Positions 42,847-54,613 are shown, counted from the stretch's first letter. The stretch is 64,000 nucleotides of DNA from Erwinia sp. 198 (GCF_003937915.1 NZ_RHUM01000013.1:1-64000), one strand, 5' to 3'. Translations and numbers: made by a program. The notes: generated by a model not told the origin, from the sequence alone.

Positions 42847-42869
42847 AAGGCGCGAAATTCGCGCCTTTT
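42847..42869. terminator. Bidirectional terminator between ytfK and ytfL
   Basis: Stem AAGGCGCG (42847-42854) / CGCGCCTT (42860-42867), loop AAATT, T-rich on the plus strand and A-rich before it. Serves the two convergent genes. Confidence 0.88.
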
Positions 42870-42875
42870 CTGTTT

Positions 42876-44201
42876 TTATTCTTCGACCATTTTGTTCAGC
42901 ACGGCGGCACCCTGTCGGGTTTCATCAATCCTTGTCACCAGGAGCTGGTCTATACGGTAGCTGTCGATATCCACTACCTCAAACTTATAGCCGTGAAACT
43001 TCACGAAGTCGGTACGCTTAGGGATTTTTCTCAGCATATACATCATAAAGCCGCCGATGGTTTCGTAGTTGCCGGACTGCGGGAACTCGTCAATATCCAA
43101 CACGCGCATCACGTCGTCGATCGGCGTACCGCCTTCCACCAGCCAGGAGTTTTCGTCGCGCGCCACAATCTGCTCTTCCATCCCCTGGCCGACCAGATCG
43201 CCCATCAACGTGGTCATTACGTCGTTCAGGGTAATAATCCCGACCACCAGCGCGTATTCGTTCATGATCACCGCAAAATCTTCGCCGGCGGTTTTAAAGC
43301 TTTCCAGCGCTTCCGACAGCGTCAGCGTATCCGGCACGATCAGGGCCGAGCGGATTTGCACGCCGCTGTTAAGCGCCATGCTCTGATTGCCCAGCACGCG
43401 CAGCAGCAGTTCTTTAGAATCGACATAGCCGACGATATGGTCGATATCGTCATTACAGACCAGAAACTTGGAATGCGGATGGTTAGCGATTTTCTCCTTC
43501 AGGCTTGCCTCTTCCTCATGAAGATTGAACCAAATTACGTTCTCGCGCGAGGTCATGGAGGAGGGCACGGTGCGCGACTCCAGCTCAAACACGTTTTCAA
43601 TCAGCTCGTGTTCCTGCTTGCGCAGCACGCCGGCGAGCGCGCCAGCTTCTACCACCGCGTAAATATCGTCCGAGGTGATATCGTCCTTGCGCACCAGGGG
43701 GATTTTAAACAGGCGGAAAATGATATTGGCGCCGCCGTTAAAGAACCACACCAGCGGTCGAAAGATAAACAGGCACAGCCGCATCGGGTTGATGATTTTC
43801 AGCGCGATGGTTTCCGGTGCGATCATCCCCAGACGTTTTGGAAAAAGATCGGCAAACAGGATAAACAGGCTGGTCACCACGGTAAAAGAGGCGATAAAGC
43901 TCAGCTGCTCCGCCAGCACCGGGCCGGTTATGCGATCGAAAAGCGTGCGGAACACCGGGGAGAAGGCGGAATCGCCCACGATACCACCCAAAATAGCCAC
44001 GGCGTTCAGGCCTATCTGCACCACGGTAAAAAACATCCCTGGCGTTTCCTGCATCTTCAGCACGCGCTGGGCGTTAATATTGCCGTCGTCGGCCAGCAGC
44101 TTCAGCTTGATTTTGCGCGACGCGGCCAGAGAGATTTCCGAAAGAGAAAAAAATGAGCTGATGGCGATCAGCATTAAGATGACAAGCAAGCTGTCTAACA
44201 T
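42876..44201 (-). CDS. ytfL: CNNM/CBS-domain membrane protein (YtfL/PaeA)
   Basis: 441 residues. The N-terminal CNNM (DUF21) part has three to four membrane helices (LLVILMLIAISSFFSLSEISL, FFTVVQIGLNAVAILGGIVG, FIASFTVVTSLFILFADLFP). Two CBS domains and a CorC_HlyC domain (EEQIVARDENSWLVEGGTPIDDVMRVL) follow. The Salmonella/E. coli homologue is linked to cadaverine and putrescine efflux (PaeA). Normal length and intact. Confidence 0.93.
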   Translation of the reverse strand: MLDSLLVILMLIAISSFFSLSEISLAASRKIKLKLLADDGNINAQRVLKMQETPGMFFTVVQIGLNAVAILGGIVGDSAFSPVFRTLFDRITGPVLAEQLSFIASFTVVTSLFILFADLFPKRLGMIAPETIALKIINPMRLCLFIFRPLVWFFNGGANIIFRLFKIPLVRKDDITSDDIYAVVEAGALAGVLRKQEHELIENVFELESRTVPSSMTSRENVIWFNLHEEEASLKEKIANHPHSKFLVCNDDIDHIVGYVDSKELLLRVLGNQSMALNSGVQIRSALIVPDTLTLSEALESFKTAGEDFAVIMNEYALVVGIITLNDVMTTLMGDLVGQGMEEQIVARDENSWLVEGGTPIDDVMRVLDIDEFPQSGNYETIGGFMMYMLRKIPKRTDFVKFHGYKFEVVDIDSYRIDQLLVTRIDETRQGAAVLNKMVEE

Positions 44202-44695
44202 AAAACATCCATTAAATGGCCGCTTCAGGCACTTTCAGAGGAAAATGCGCTAAAGCAGGCCTTAAGTTGATTACCTGTCATTTTTGGCCTGGGCAGCAGA
44301 TGAGGAGCAGCTGACCTTCTGTACCTGTGAGCGGCACCGGGCTATCCGTGCCAAAAATGTCTGCGCCATTTGGCTTGGGCAGAAAGACGTTAACTGACCG
44401 CAGCGCGGCCTCTGCCAGAGATTATAGCTGTGGTGAGGATTGCTTACAATTACGGCGCTGCAGGCGATCCGGCGGTGAGATTTATCCGAGTCTGCATTGC
44501 AGGCCGATCTGGCGTAATATTCCCTCACGATGCGCAGTTGTAACCTGGCGGTTCTTTGCACACAATAACGCAAATTTCGGCCTTTCAGTGAAAAAGAGCC
44601 TTTGAACCCGTAAAAAGTTGCCATGCTTAAGCGGGCTATTTTCAAGATTCAGCAGTTGCGCCCATCTGGAGCCGGCAATAAATTCAGGAGTTAGC
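44202..44695. other. Gene-free interval where E. coli has msrA
   Basis: 494 bp without a convincing gene. In E. coli and many relatives the divergent msrA (methionine sulfoxide reductase A, about 212 residues) lies between ytfL and tamA. Neither its GCFWG active-site motif nor any piece of it is visible on either strand. The region should hold the ytfL and tamA promoters. Confidence 0.65.
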
Positions 44696-46435
44696 GTGCC
44701 ACGAATCCATGTCTATTGCATGTTAGGTCTGATCGCAGCCGTGCCTGCCGCTCAGGCGGCTACGGTGCGTTTGCAGGTCACTGGCCTGTCTGGGGAGTTA
44801 CAAAAAAATGTGCGCGCAAGATTGTCGACCATCGCCAACGAGGAAGTGACCTCCGATGGGCGTTTCCGCGCGCGCGTCAGCGAAGCGGTTAAGGAAGGAC
44901 TTAAGGCGCTGGGCTATTACGAACCAAAAATTGACTTTGAACTGCAGCCGCCGCCTGCGGGCGGCAGGCGTCCGGTGCTGCTGACGAAAGTCACGCCCGG
45001 CCCGCCGGTGAAGCTGGCGGGCGAAACGGTGATCGTTCGCGGCGGCGCGCGTACCGACGAGGATTACCAGACCCTGGTACGCACCGGCAAAGCCAAAATT
45101 GGCGGCGTGCTTAACCACAGCGACTACGACAGCTTTAAAAGCTCGCTCAGCAATCTGTCGCTGCGCAAAGGCTACTTTGACGGCGACTACCGCAAAAGCC
45201 AGCTGGGCGTTTCCGTCGAGCGGCGCGAAGCTTTCTGGGACATCGATTACGACAGCGGTCAGCGCTACCGCTTTGGCGATGTCACCTTTGAAGGCTCGCA
45301 GATCCGCGAGGAATACCTGCAAAACCTGGTGCCGTTTAAGAAGGGCGACTACTACAGCTCGCGCGATTTGGCCGAGCTGAACCGCCGCCTTTCCTCTACC
45401 GGCTGGTTTAATTCCGTGGTGGTCGCACCGCAGTTCGATCAATCCCGTAAAAATAAAATATTGCCGCTGCACGGCGTGGTCAGTCCGCGTACGGAAAACA
45501 CCATCGAAACGGGCGTGGGCTACTCTACCGACGTCGGCCCGCGCGTTAAAGCAACCTGGAAAAGGCCCTGGGTAAACTCCTACGGCCACAGCTTTACCAC
45601 CAGCGCCAATATCTCAGCGCCGGAGCAGCAGCTTGACTTCAGCTATAAAATCCCGCTGCTGAAAAATCCGGTCGAGCAGTATTACCTGCTGCAGGGCGGC
45701 CTGAAAAGAACCGACCTGAACGACACCAAATCCGACTCTACCACGCTGGCCGCGTCCCGTTACTGGGAATCCTCTACGGGCTGGCAGCGCGCCATTAACC
45801 TGCACTGGAGCCTGGATCACTTTACTCAGGGTAACGTCACCAATACCACCATGCTGATCTACCCCGGCGTCAGCGTTAACCGCACCCGTTCGCGCGGCGG
45901 ACTGATGCCCGTGTGGGGCGACTCGCAGCGCTACTCGCTGGACGTCTCCGATACCACCTGGGCCTCGGATATCGATTTCGCCGTGGTGCAGGCGCAAAAC
46001 GTCTGGATCCGCACGCTGGCGGATAAACATCGCTTCGTGCTGCGCGGCAATCTCGGCTGGATCGAAACCAACGATTTTGAACGCGTGCCGCCTGATTTGC
46101 GCTTTTTCGCCGGTGGCGACCGCAGCATTCGCGGCTACAAGTACAAAGGGATTTCGCCACGCGACGACGATGGCAAGCTGACCGGCGCCTCGAAGCTGGC
46201 GACCGGCTCGGTGGAATATCAGTACAACGTAACCGGTAAATGGTGGGGCGCGGTGTTTGTGGATTCCGGCGAAGCGGTCAACGACATCAAGCAGAGCAAT
46301 GTCAAAACCGGCGCCGGTTTCGGCGTGCGCTGGCAGTCGCCGGTTGGGCCGATCAAGCTGGATATCGCCCGTCCGGTCGGCGACAGTGAAGATCGGGACG
46401 TACAGTTTTATATCGGATTGGGGCCTGAATTATGA
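44696..46435 (+). CDS. tamA: Translocation and assembly module subunit TamA (GTG start)
   Basis: 579 residues. TamA is an Omp85-family outer-membrane barrel that with TamB helps insert autotransporters and move phospholipids. GTG at 44696 is chosen because AGGAG lies six bases before it and a signal peptide follows directly ([13 protein letters not shown]). Three POTRA domains occupy about 22-260. The barrel contains the Omp85 motif [13 protein letters not shown] and ends FYIGLGPEL. The stop overlaps the tamB start by four bases. Confidence 0.97.
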   Translation: MPRIHVYCMLGLIAAVPAAQAATVRLQVTGLSGELQKNVRARLSTIANEEVTSDGRFRARVSEAVKEGLKALGYYEPKIDFELQPPPAGGRRPVLLTKVTPGPPVKLAGETVIVRGGARTDEDYQTLVRTGKAKIGGVLNHSDYDSFKSSLSNLSLRKGYFDGDYRKSQLGVSVERREAFWDIDYDSGQRYRFGDVTFEGSQIREEYLQNLVPFKKGDYYSSRDLAELNRRLSSTGWFNSVVVAPQFDQSRKNKILPLHGVVSPRTENTIETGVGYSTDVGPRVKATWKRPWVNSYGHSFTTSANISAPEQQLDFSYKIPLLKNPVEQYYLLQGGLKRTDLNDTKSDSTTLAASRYWESSTGWQRAINLHWSLDHFTQGNVTNTTMLIYPGVSVNRTRSRGGLMPVWGDSQRYSLDVSDTTWASDIDFAVVQAQNVWIRTLADKHRFVLRGNLGWIETNDFERVPPDLRFFAGGDRSIRGYKYKGISPRDDDGKLTGASKLATGSVEYQYNVTGKWWGAVFVDSGEAVNDIKQSNVKTGAGFGVRWQSPVGPIKLDIARPVGDSEDRDVQFYIGLGPEL

Positions 46436-49400
46436 GTCTCTGGAAAAAGGTCCTTATTGGCATCGTGATTTTCCTGGTCGTGCTGCTCGGCAGCGTGGCA
46501 TTTTTAATTGGCACCACTACCGGATTACATCTGGTGCTGAACGGCGCGGCGCGCTGGGTGCCGGGACTGGACATCAAACAGGTCAGCGGCGGCTGGCGTA
46601 ACCTGACGTTAAAAGGCGTGCAGTATGAGATGCCTGGCGTGACGGTTAATGCCGGCGAGTTACATCTGGCCTTGCAGCTGGGCTGCCTGAAAAACAGCGC
46701 GTTCTGTGTCAATGACCTGGCACTGCGCGACGTCAGCGTGGTAGTGGACAGCAAAAAGCTGGGGCCGCCCGCGCCGGAAGCCAAAGAGGATGAAAACGCG
46801 TCCGGCGACCTCAGCACGCCATACCCGATTACGCTGCGCCAGCTGGCGCTGCATAACATCACGGTGAAAGTGGATGATACGGCAATTTCGCTGGCTGACT
46901 TTACCTCTGGCCTCAGCTGGCAGCAGCGTGCGCTGACCTTAACGCCGACCCACATTCAGGGCCTGCTGATTGCGCTGCCGAAGGCGGCCAAAGTGGCCGA
47001 CGAGCAGGTGGTGCAGCCAAAAGTGCAGCAGCCGCAGACTAACGAACCGCCGCTGGGCGAAACGCTGAAGGCGATGTTCGCCAAACCGCTGCTGCCCGAT
47101 CTGCCCGATTTCAAAATGCCGCTGGATGTCAACGTCCAGCAGATCCTCGGCGAGCAGTTGCGCATTACTGGCGATACCGATATCGCTATCACACGCCTGC
47201 TGGTGAAAGCGCAAACGCAGGATCGCCTGTTAAGTCTGTCAACGTTGGATGTGGATTCACCGCAGGGCCAGCTTAACGCCAGCGGCCAGGCGCAGCTTGC
47301 GGATGCCTGGCCGGTGAATTTTAACCTCACCAGCTCGCTTAACGTCGATCCGCTCAAAGGCGAGAAGGTCAAAATGACCGTCGGCGGCGGCCTGCGCGAG
47401 CAGCTGGATCTGGCGCTGAACCTCTCCGGCCCCGTGCGGATGCAGCTGAACGCGCAAACGAAGCTGGCCGAAGCAGGCCTGCCGCTGGCGATGACGGTGC
47501 AAAGCGCGCAGCTGCGCTGGCCGCTGACCGGCGAAACGCAGTATCAGGCCGATAACCTGAACTTCAGCATAAAAGGCAAAGCAACAGACTATGTTATGTC
47601 GCTGAAAGCCGCGCTGCGCGGCCAGGCCATTCCTCCCGCCACGCTCACGCTGGACGGCAGGGGCAACGCAGAGCAGTTCTCGCTGGATAAGCTGCGGCTG
47701 GCCGCGCTGGAGGGCACTACCGACCTGACGGCGCTGGTAGACTGGAGCAAGGCGATCAGCTGGCGCAGCGAGCTTTTGCTCAACGGCATCAACACCGCAC
47801 GGCAGTATCCGGACTGGCCGGCGAAGCTGGAAGGCAAAATCACCACGCGCGGCAGCCTTTACGGCGGCAGCTGGCAAATGCGCGTGCCTGAATTAAAGCT
47901 ACGCGGCAACGTGAAGCAGAATGCGGTTAGCGCCGACGGCTCGCTTTACGGTAACAGCTACAACCAATGGGATATTCCGGGTATCAAGCTGGTGCTTGGT
48001 CGTAATAATGTCGATGTCAAAGGCTCCCTCGGCGACAAGCTGGCGCTGGACGCCAACATTGACGCCGGGCATCTGGATAACGCGCTGCCCGGCCTGGGCG
48101 GCGTGGCGAAAGGCACGATCAAAGCGCGCGGCGATTTAAAAACGCCGCAGCTGCTGGCCGATCTGACCGCTACCGGCCTCCGCTGGCAGGCAATGAGCAT
48201 CGCCCGCGTCGCGCTACAGGGCGAGGTAAAATCAGGCGAGCAGATCCAGGGCAAGCTGGCGCTGCGGGTGGATCGGCTGAAGCAGGACACGCTGGCGATT
48301 AATCGGCTGGATCTGGACGCCAGCGGCGACGAAAAAGCGCACCAGCTGAAGCTAACGGTCAACGGCGAGCCGGTGTCCGGCCAGCTCCAGCTGAACGGCA
48401 GTTTCGACCGCAGCCAGCAGCGCTGGCGCGGCACGCTTAACAATACCCGTTTCGACACGCCGGTAGGGGAATGGCGCCTGACGCGCGCCATCGCGCTGGA
48501 CTATCTCAACAGCAGCCAGACGGTATCGGTCGGCCCGCACTGCTGGCAAAACCCCAACGCCGAACTGTGCGTGCCGCAAACCATCGAAGCCGGCCCGTCC
48601 GGCCATGCGAAAGTTACGCTGAACCGCTTCGATCTGGCGATGGTGAAACCTTTCCTGGCGGATGAAACCAAACTCAGCGGCGTCTTCAGCGGCGACGCCG
48701 ACGTTAGCTGGACGGCGGACGGCGGTTTACCGCAGGGCCGCGTCTCGCTGAAAGGCAACGGCGTGAAGGTCGCACAGAATGTGGATGGCAATACGCTGCC
48801 GGTAGCCTTTGATACGCTGAACCTGAACGCGGCGTTGCGTAACGGTCGCGCCCAGCTCGACTGGCTGATCCGCATCGCTAAAAACGGCCAGCTGGACGGC
48901 AACGTGCAGATCGCCGATCCGCAGAACAAACGCGGGCTTTCCGGCAACGTTAATATCAAAAACATCGATCTGACGCTGATTAATCCAGCGCTGATGCAGG
49001 GCGAAAAAGTGGCCGGCGTGCTTAACAGCGCGCTACGCCTGGGCGGCAGCCTGCAAAAACCGCAGGTCTTTGGTCAGCTGGGGCTGAGAAACGTCGGTGT
49101 TCAGGGCAGCTTTATGCCGGTCGATCTGACCTCAGCCAATCTGAATATGGTCTTTAACGGCATGAGCTCGACCCTACAGGGCATGATCGAGACGTCTCAG
49201 GGACAGCTGGCGCTCAGCGGCGACGCGGACTGGGCGCAGCTGGACGCCTGGCGGGCGCGTATTGCGGCGAAGGGCAGTAAAATTCGCGTGACGGTGCCGC
49301 CGATGATCCGGATGGACGTTTCGCCGGATCTGGAGTTCGAAGCCACGCCGCAGGCGTTTAATCTGAACGGCCGCGTCGATATTCCGTGGGCGCGCGTGAC

Positions 49401-50205
49401 CGTCCAGGAAGTGCCGGAAAGTGCCGTCGGCGTCTCGTCGGATGAAGTGCTGCTGGATGAAAACCTCAGGCCAATTGCGCCGAAAAGCACCTCGATCCCG
49501 ATCAACAGCAACCTGGTTATCCACGTCGGTAACGACGTGCGTCTGAGCGCCTTTGGGCTGAAAGCGAAGCTGAACGGCGATCTGAAGCTGGCGCAGGATA
49601 AACGTGGGCTGGGGCTGAACGGCCAGATCAACATTCCTTCCGGGCGTTTCCATGCCTATGGTCAGGATCTGATCGTGCGTAAAGGCGAGCTGCAATTCTC
49701 TGGGCCGGCCAACCAGCCTTACCTCAACATCGAGGCTATCCGTAACCCGGAGGCAACGGAAAATGACGTTACGGCAGGCGTGCGCGTTACCGGCCTGGCC
49801 GACGAGCCGAAAGTGGAGATCTTCTCCGATCCGGCTATGTCGCAGCAGGAAGCGCTCTCTTATCTGCTGCGTGGACAGGGTCTGGACGCGACCGGCAGCG
49901 ACAGTAGCGCATTAACCTCGGCGCTGGTGGGATTAGGGCTTGCACAAAGTGGGCAGGTTGTGGGTAAAATCGGGGAGACTTTCGGCGTAAGTAATCTCGC
50001 GCTGGACACGGCGGGCGTCGGTGACAGCCAGCAGGTTCAGGTCAGCGGTTACGTGCTGCCGGGTCTACAGGTAAAATATGGTGTTGGCATATTTGATTCA
50101 CTGGCGACCTTAACCTTACGTTATCGCCTGATGCCCAAACTTTATTTGGAAGCGGTGTCTGGTGTAGACCAGGCGCTTGATGTGCTCTATCAGTTTGAGT
50201 TCTAG
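46432..50205 (+). CDS. tamB: Translocation and assembly module subunit TamB
   Basis: 1257 residues, close to the E. coli length. TamB is a giant periplasm-spanning AsmA-like beta-taco protein. An N-terminal signal anchor (about 7-25, [21 protein letters not shown]) is followed by a long repetitive beta-rich region and the conserved DUF490 C-terminus ([51 protein letters not shown]). It docks on TamA POTRA domains. Translation is coupled to tamA. Confidence 0.97.
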   Translation: MSLWKKVLIGIVIFLVVLLGSVAFLIGTTTGLHLVLNGAARWVPGLDIKQVSGGWRNLTLKGVQYEMPGVTVNAGELHLALQLGCLKNSAFCVNDLALRDVSVVVDSKKLGPPAPEAKEDENASGDLSTPYPITLRQLALHNITVKVDDTAISLADFTSGLSWQQRALTLTPTHIQGLLIALPKAAKVADEQVVQPKVQQPQTNEPPLGETLKAMFAKPLLPDLPDFKMPLDVNVQQILGEQLRITGDTDIAITRLLVKAQTQDRLLSLSTLDVDSPQGQLNASGQAQLADAWPVNFNLTSSLNVDPLKGEKVKMTVGGGLREQLDLALNLSGPVRMQLNAQTKLAEAGLPLAMTVQSAQLRWPLTGETQYQADNLNFSIKGKATDYVMSLKAALRGQAIPPATLTLDGRGNAEQFSLDKLRLAALEGTTDLTALVDWSKAISWRSELLLNGINTARQYPDWPAKLEGKITTRGSLYGGSWQMRVPELKLRGNVKQNAVSADGSLYGNSYNQWDIPGIKLVLGRNNVDVKGSLGDKLALDANIDAGHLDNALPGLGGVAKGTIKARGDLKTPQLLADLTATGLRWQAMSIARVALQGEVKSGEQIQGKLALRVDRLKQDTLAINRLDLDASGDEKAHQLKLTVNGEPVSGQLQLNGSFDRSQQRWRGTLNNTRFDTPVGEWRLTRAIALDYLNSSQTVSVGPHCWQNPNAELCVPQTIEAGPSGHAKVTLNRFDLAMVKPFLADETKLSGVFSGDADVSWTADGGLPQGRVSLKGNGVKVAQNVDGNTLPVAFDTLNLNAALRNGRAQLDWLIRIAKNGQLDGNVQIADPQNKRGLSGNVNIKNIDLTLINPALMQGEKVAGVLNSALRLGGSLQKPQVFGQLGLRNVGVQGSFMPVDLTSANLNMVFNGMSSTLQGMIETSQGQLALSGDADWAQLDAWRARIAAKGSKIRVTVPPMIRMDVSPDLEFEATPQAFNLNGRVDIPWARVTVQEVPESAVGVSSDEVLLDENLRPIAPKSTSIPINSNLVIHVGNDVRLSAFGLKAKLNGDLKLAQDKRGLGLNGQINIPSGRFHAYGQDLIVRKGELQFSGPANQPYLNIEAIRNPEATENDVTAGVRVTGLADEPKVEIFSDPAMSQQEALSYLLRGQGLDATGSDSSALTSALVGLGLAQSGQVVGKIGETFGVSNLALDTAGVGDSQQVQVSGYVLPGLQVKYGVGIFDSLATLTLRYRLMPKLYLEAVSGVDQALDVLYQFEF

Positions 50206-50207
50206 CA

Positions 50208-50561
50208 ATGCGAATAATTGTCTACGGCAGCCTGAGACGCAAGCAAGGCAACAGTCACTGGATGACCAACGGGCAGTGGCTGGGCGATCATCAGATCGAC
50301 GGCTACGAGTTATATAATCTGGGCCTTTACCCCGGCGTCGTCGCGGGTAGCGGGCAGGTTTACTGCGAGGTCTACCGGGTGGACGCCTCCACGCTGGGCG
50401 AGCTGGACGCGCTCAGAACCAAAGGCGGAGAGTATAAGCGCGAGCTGATGCCGACGCCTTACGGCAGCGCATGGCTGTACGTTTATCAGCGTTCGGTAGA
50501 GGGCAAGCAGCGGATAGCCAGCGGAGACTGGCTGCTGCGGGATAACCAGGATCCTGCCTGA
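50208..50561 (+). CDS. ytfP: Gamma-glutamylcyclotransferase-like protein YtfP
   Basis: 117 residues, GGCT fold. The substrate loop YGSLRRKQGNSHWM and the Glu in LDALRTKGGEYKRE (the position of the catalytic Glu) are present, with YGSAWLYVYQ following. The physiological role is unclear. The start is two bases after tamB. Confidence 0.95.
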   Translation: MRIIVYGSLRRKQGNSHWMTNGQWLGDHQIDGYELYNLGLYPGVVAGSGQVYCEVYRVDASTLGELDALRTKGGEYKRELMPTPYGSAWLYVYQRSVEGKQRIASGDWLLRDNQDPA

Positions 50562-50580
50562 CTCGCGTGAAATAAATAAA

Positions 50581-50608
50581 AACACCGCTCACTGAGCGGT
50601 GTTTTTTT
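50581..50608. terminator. Bidirectional terminator between ytfP and ppa
   Basis: Stem AACACCGCTC (50581-50590) / GAGCGGTGTT (50594-50603), followed by T-run; A-rich sequence on the other side serves ppa. Confidence 0.93.
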
Positions 50609-50629
50609 ATCTGCTGTCCGTGCGGCGGT

Positions 50630-51157
50630 TTACTTTTTCGCGCGCTCGAAAGAGGAGATGATTTCAGCTTTAGCCGCTTCAGCGTTATCCCAGCCTTCTA
50701 CCTTCACCCATTTGCCTTTCTCCAGCGCTTTATACTGCTCGAAGAAGTGGGTGATCTGCGCACGCAGCAGTTCCGGCAGGTCGTTCACATCTTTGATGTG
50801 ATCGTACTCTTTGGTCAGCTTGGTGTGCGGAACCGCAACCAGCTTGGCGTCTTCGCCAGACTCGTCGGTCATTTTCAGCACGCCAACCGGACGGCAGCGG
50901 ATCACTGAGCCTGGTTGCAGTGGGTATGGCGTCGGCACCAGCACGTCTACCGGGTCACCATCCAGAGACAGCGTGTGGTTGATGTAACCATAGTTGCACG
51001 GGTAGAACATCGCGGTAGACATGAAACGGTCAACAAACAGCGTGCCGGAGTCTTTATCTACTTCATATTTGATCGGATCGGCATTGGCCGGGATTTCAAT
51101 AACAACGTAGATATCTTCTGGCAGATCTTTACCCGCTGGAACCTGGTTTAAACTCAT
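50630..51157 (-). CDS. ppa: Inorganic pyrophosphatase
   Basis: 175 residues, family I soluble pyrophosphatase, hexameric in enterobacteria. Hydrolyses pyrophosphate and drives biosynthetic reactions. Active-site segments [27 protein letters not shown] and the metal-binding DGDPVDVLV are intact. Strong ribosome site (AAGGAATTC) before the ATG; codon bias suggests high expression. Confidence 0.98.
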   Translation of the reverse strand: MSLNQVPAGKDLPEDIYVVIEIPANADPIKYEVDKDSGTLFVDRFMSTAMFYPCNYGYINHTLSLDGDPVDVLVPTPYPLQPGSVIRCRPVGVLKMTDESGEDAKLVAVPHTKLTKEYDHIKDVNDLPELLRAQITHFFEQYKALEKGKWVKVEGWDNAEAAKAEIISSFERAKK

Positions 51158-51293
51158 GGTGAATTCCTTTAATCGTCTTAAATCAAGTGACGCTCATTAT
51201 AGCCAACTGGATATGAAAGTATGCCCCCTTTTTGGGCTTTCAGAATGCTCCAGTACGCTGGCCGGTTATTTAACGCGCTGGCAAAGCGCACGC

Positions 51294-51324
51294 AAAAAAA
51301 CAGGGCGATCCGAAGATCGCCCTG
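51294..51324 (-). terminator. Rho-independent terminator of fbp
   Basis: Perfect 10-bp stem CAGGGCGATC (51301-51310) / GATCGCCCTG (51315-51324) with a CGAA loop, and seven A residues at 51294-51300 that read as a U-run on the fbp strand. It lies 18 bases after the fbp stop. Confidence 0.94.
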
Positions 51325-51342
51325 TCTGCATAGCCGTCTGCC

Positions 51343-52341
51343 TTAAGCGTCCGGATATTCGCGCAGGAAACGCTCGGTGTCGTCAACCATATCGGTGTTG
51401 CCGACAAAGAACGGCGAGCGCTGATGCAGCGTTTCCGGTACCAGATCCAGAATGCGGTTTTTGCCGTCGCTGGCCTTGCCGCCGGCCTGTTCGGCCAGAA
51501 ACGCCATCGGGTTGCATTCATACAGCAGGCGCAGCTTGCCCTGTGGGTGGCTGGCGGTGCTTGGATAGAGATAGATGCCGCCTTTCAGCAGGTTGCGGTG
51601 AAAATCCGCCACCAGCGAGCCGATATAGCGTGAGGTATAAGGGCGATGAGTCAGCCGATCTTCTTCCTGGCAGAACTTCAGGTATTTCTTCACGCCCTGC
51701 GGGAACCGGATATAGTTGCCTTCGTTAATGGAGTAGGTGTAGCCCTTTTCCGGGAAAGCCATTTTTTCCGCGCTGAGGCAGAAAACGCCCAGCGAAGGAT
51801 CGTAGGTGAAAGCGTGTACGCCACAGCCGGTGGTGTAAACCAGCATGGTCGAGGAACCGTAGACGACATAGCCCGCGGCAACCTGCTGGCTGCCCGGCTG
51901 CAGGAAATCTTCTTCCGTTACCGGTGTGCCTGGCGGCGTGATGCGACGGTAGATAGAGAAAATTGTGCCGACGGAAACGTTAACGTCGATGTTGGAAGAG
52001 CCGTCCAGCGGATCCATCAACACCACGTATTTACCATTTTCAACGCCTTCGAAAATAACGATTTCATCTTCTTCTTCAGAAGCGATACCGGCTACGATAC
52101 CGCGCGCTTTCAGCGCGGCCTTCAGTTTTTCGTTGGCAAACAGATCGAGCTTCATCTGCTGTTCGCCCTGCACGTTTTCCACGCCGCTGGCGCCCAGAAT
52201 ATCGACCAGCCCCGCTTTGTTGATGTCACGGTGAATGATTTTTGCGCCCAGCTTGATAGCTGAAATCAGCGCCGTCAGTTCACCTGTGGCGTGAGGAAAG
52301 TCGTGTTGCTTCTCGACGATAAATTCGCCTAACGTTTTCAT
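51343..52341 (-). CDS. fbp: Fructose-1,6-bisphosphatase class 1
   Basis: 332 residues, the E. coli length. Gluconeogenic enzyme removing the 1-phosphate. Metal-site motif [22 protein letters not shown] and the SEEEDEIV acidic loop are intact. The ATG at 52341 gives [18 protein letters not shown] as in E. coli. It is divergent from mpl with about 170 bp between. Confidence 0.98.
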   Translation of the reverse strand: MKTLGEFIVEKQHDFPHATGELTALISAIKLGAKIIHRDINKAGLVDILGASGVENVQGEQQMKLDLFANEKLKAALKARGIVAGIASEEEDEIVIFEGVENGKYVVLMDPLDGSSNIDVNVSVGTIFSIYRRITPPGTPVTEEDFLQPGSQQVAAGYVVYGSSTMLVYTTGCGVHAFTYDPSLGVFCLSAEKMAFPEKGYTYSINEGNYIRFPQGVKKYLKFCQEEDRLTHRPYTSRYIGSLVADFHRNLLKGGIYLYPSTASHPQGKLRLLYECNPMAFLAEQAGGKASDGKNRILDLVPETLHQRSPFFVGNTDMVDDTERFLREYPDA

Positions 52342-52510
52342 AACACAATCCCTGAATCTGCGGTTGAACAGCAGCCTGTGATACAAACTGCCAACGTATG
52401 TCGAGGCAGTTTAGCCGAATGAGGGCTAAAGAACATAGGGCAAATTCCGTTTCTTCCGCACGATGAGGACGCTACACTGTGCACCGACCCTTTCAGTAAA
52501 CGGACCTTTT

Positions 52511-53863
52511 ATGCGTATTCACATCCTCGGTATCTGCGGCACATTCATGGGCGGTCTGGCAATGCTGGCCCGATCGCTGGGTCATGAGGTGACCGGTTCC
52601 GATGCCAACGTTTATCCGCCGATGAGCACGCTTTTAGAAAAGCAAGGCATTGATTTAATTCAGGGATATGATGCTTCCCAGCTCGATCCCGCGCCCGACT
52701 TAGTGATCATCGGCAACGCCATGACGCGCGGCAACGCCTGTGTGGAAGCGGTGCTGGAACGGAATATTCCTTACCTCTCCGGCCCGCAATGGCTGCACGA
52801 TTTCGTCCTGCGCGACCGCTGGGTCATTGCGGTTGCCGGCACACATGGAAAAACCACTACGGCGGGCATGACCGCGTGGATCCTGCAGGCGTGCGGGCTG
52901 GAGCCGGGCTTTGTCATCGGCGGCGTGCCGGGTAACTTCGACGTTTCCGCAACTTTAGGAAAAAGCCCATTCTTCGTGATTGAGGCTGATGAATATGACT
53001 GCGCGTTCTTCGATAAGCGCTCAAAGTTCGTGCATTACTGCCCGCGCACGCTGATCCTGAATAACCTTGAGTTCGACCACGCGGATATTTTCGATGATTT
53101 AAAAGCGATCCAGCGGCAGTTCCATCATCTGGTGCGCATCGTGCCGGGTCAGGGACGGATTATCGTGCCGGAGCAGGACAGCAACCTGAAGCAGGTGATA
53201 GCGATGGGCTGCTGGAGCGAGCAGGAAAGCACCGGCGAAAACGGCCGCTGGCAGGCGAAAAAGCTGACGCCGGACGCCTCGCACTGGGAAGTCTGGCTGG
53301 ACGGCGAGCGCGTGGCGGAAGTGAACTGGTCGCTGGTGGGCGAGCACAACATGCATAACGGCCTGATGGCTATCGCTGCCGCACGCCACGTAGGCGTGAA
53401 GCCGGAGGATGCCGGCAAGGCGCTGGACGACTTTATCAACGCCCGCCGTCGCCTGGAACTGCGCGGCGAAGCCAATGGCATTAAGGTTTATGATGATTTC
53501 GCACATCATCCTACCGCCATTCTGGCGACCATGACCGCGCTGCGCAGCAAAGTAGGCGGCAGAGCGCGTATCCTGGCGGTGCTGGAGCCACGCTCCAACA
53601 CCATGAAAATGGGCATCAGTAAAGATGATTTAGCGCCTGCGCTGGGCCGGGCCGATGAGGTATTTTTGCTGCAGCCGCACCATATCCCGTGGCAGGTCGC
53701 CGAAGTGGCAGAGGCGTGCGTACAGCCCGCTCACTGGAGCGCGGACGTGGATACGCTGGTAGAGATGATTGCTAAAACGGCGCAGCCGGGCGACTACATC
53801 CTGGTGATGAGCAACGGGGGATTTGGCGGCATTCATCAGAAGCTGCTGGATCGGCTGGCGTAA
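52511..53863 (+). CDS. mpl: UDP-N-acetylmuramate:tripeptide ligase (Mpl)
   Basis: 450 residues. Mpl rejoins recycled L-Ala-gamma-D-Glu-meso-DAP to UDP-MurNAc in peptidoglycan recycling. The Rossmann N-terminus (IHILGICGTFMGGLAMLAR), P-loop GTHGKTTTAGM, EADEYDCAFFDKRSKF and C-terminal YDDFAHHPTAI are intact. Start at 52511 chosen by collinearity with E. coli; an in-frame upstream ATG at 52463 has no ribosome site. Confidence 0.97.
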   Translation: MRIHILGICGTFMGGLAMLARSLGHEVTGSDANVYPPMSTLLEKQGIDLIQGYDASQLDPAPDLVIIGNAMTRGNACVEAVLERNIPYLSGPQWLHDFVLRDRWVIAVAGTHGKTTTAGMTAWILQACGLEPGFVIGGVPGNFDVSATLGKSPFFVIEADEYDCAFFDKRSKFVHYCPRTLILNNLEFDHADIFDDLKAIQRQFHHLVRIVPGQGRIIVPEQDSNLKQVIAMGCWSEQESTGENGRWQAKKLTPDASHWEVWLDGERVAEVNWSLVGEHNMHNGLMAIAAARHVGVKPEDAGKALDDFINARRRLELRGEANGIKVYDDFAHHPTAILATMTALRSKVGGRARILAVLEPRSNTMKMGISKDDLAPALGRADEVFLLQPHHIPWQVAEVAEACVQPAHWSADVDTLVEMIAKTAQPGDYILVMSNGGFGGIHQKLLDRLA

Positions 53864-53879
53864 CGGGCCAGCCAGTCGG

Positions 53880-53909
53880 CGCTGCGGGCAAGCAAACCCG
53901 CAGCGTTTT
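53880..53909 (+). terminator. Terminator after mpl
   Basis: Stem CGCTGCGGG (53880-53888) / CCCGCAGCG (53897-53905), loop of eight, TTTT at 53906-53909. Its end touches the convergent darP stop codon. Confidence 0.82.
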
Positions 53910-54451
53910 CAGGAGGCTTCGGCCAGCTCGCGCAGATACTGGAAGATCTGGCGGGAAGCTTTCGGCGGCTTATTGGCCGCTTTTTCTTTCTGGGCGTTGC
54001 GGATCATCGAGCGCAGCTGCTGACGATCGGCGTTCGGATAAAGCTGTAAAACGTCCGCCATCGCGTCATCGCCTTCGGCAACCAGACGATCGCGCAGCAT
54101 CTCCAGCTTATGGAACAGCGCAACCTGCTGGTTGTGACGGTTCTTCAGCTTGTCCAGCGCCTGCCGGATAGGATCTTCTTCGCGCGAGCGCAGCATTTTG
54201 CCAATCAGCTGCAGCTGACGGCGGCGTCCCTCTTTCTTGATCTTCTGCGCCAGCTCGATGGCGGCACGCAGATCTTCATCCAGCGGAATTTTATCCAGCG
54301 AGTTGCCGCTCAGTTCTACCAGCTCGGCGCCCAGGCGCTTCAGCTCTTCGGCATCACGTTTAATTTCACTTTTACTGACCCAGATAATTTCATCATCTTC
54401 TTCTTCGTTATCTGGTACATCATCGAGCCAGTCGTCAGGCTGTTTGGTCAT
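53909..54451 (-). CDS. darP: Ribosome biogenesis factor DarP (YjgA)
   Basis: 180 residues, mostly helical and charged. DarP promotes late 50S assembly around the peptidyl-transferase centre. The acidic start ([26 protein letters not shown]), the [12 protein letters not shown] segment and the [14 protein letters not shown]-terminal part are typical. Divergent from tldE, as in E. coli. Confidence 0.95.
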   Translation of the reverse strand: MTKQPDDWLDDVPDNEEEDDEIIWVSKSEIKRDAEELKRLGAELVELSGNSLDKIPLDEDLRAAIELAQKIKKEGRRRQLQLIGKMLRSREEDPIRQALDKLKNRHNQQVALFHKLEMLRDRLVAEGDDAMADVLQLYPNADRQQLRSMIRNAQKEKAANKPPKASRQIFQYLRELAEAS

Positions 54452-54613
54452 GGGAGGCTCCCTAAAAAAGAGGCTAATGCTATCAGGAAACTCAGGCTAC
54501 TGCGAAATTGTTCGCTGAGTCTGTTAGACTCAGGTAAACCTGAAACCCTGAAGAGTCCGGAAATCTGGTGGCGTATACCCAGAAAAGCCCTCTGTTAATT
54601 ATATGGTAGGTCG

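Noticed and set aside
42993-44156. 387-residue open frame on the plus strand
   Set aside because: It is antisense to ytfL, His/Gln/Arg rich, with no ribosome site or family.
44271-44645. 124-residue minus-strand frame in the ytfL-tamA gap, considered as an msrA remnant
   Set aside because: No GCFWG motif or other MsrA segment; basic, Ser/Cys-rich composition and no ribosome site.
51156-51728. 190-residue plus-strand frame opposite the 3' end of fbp
   Set aside because: Cys/Arg/Pro-rich composition and overlap with fbp and its terminator show it is not coding.
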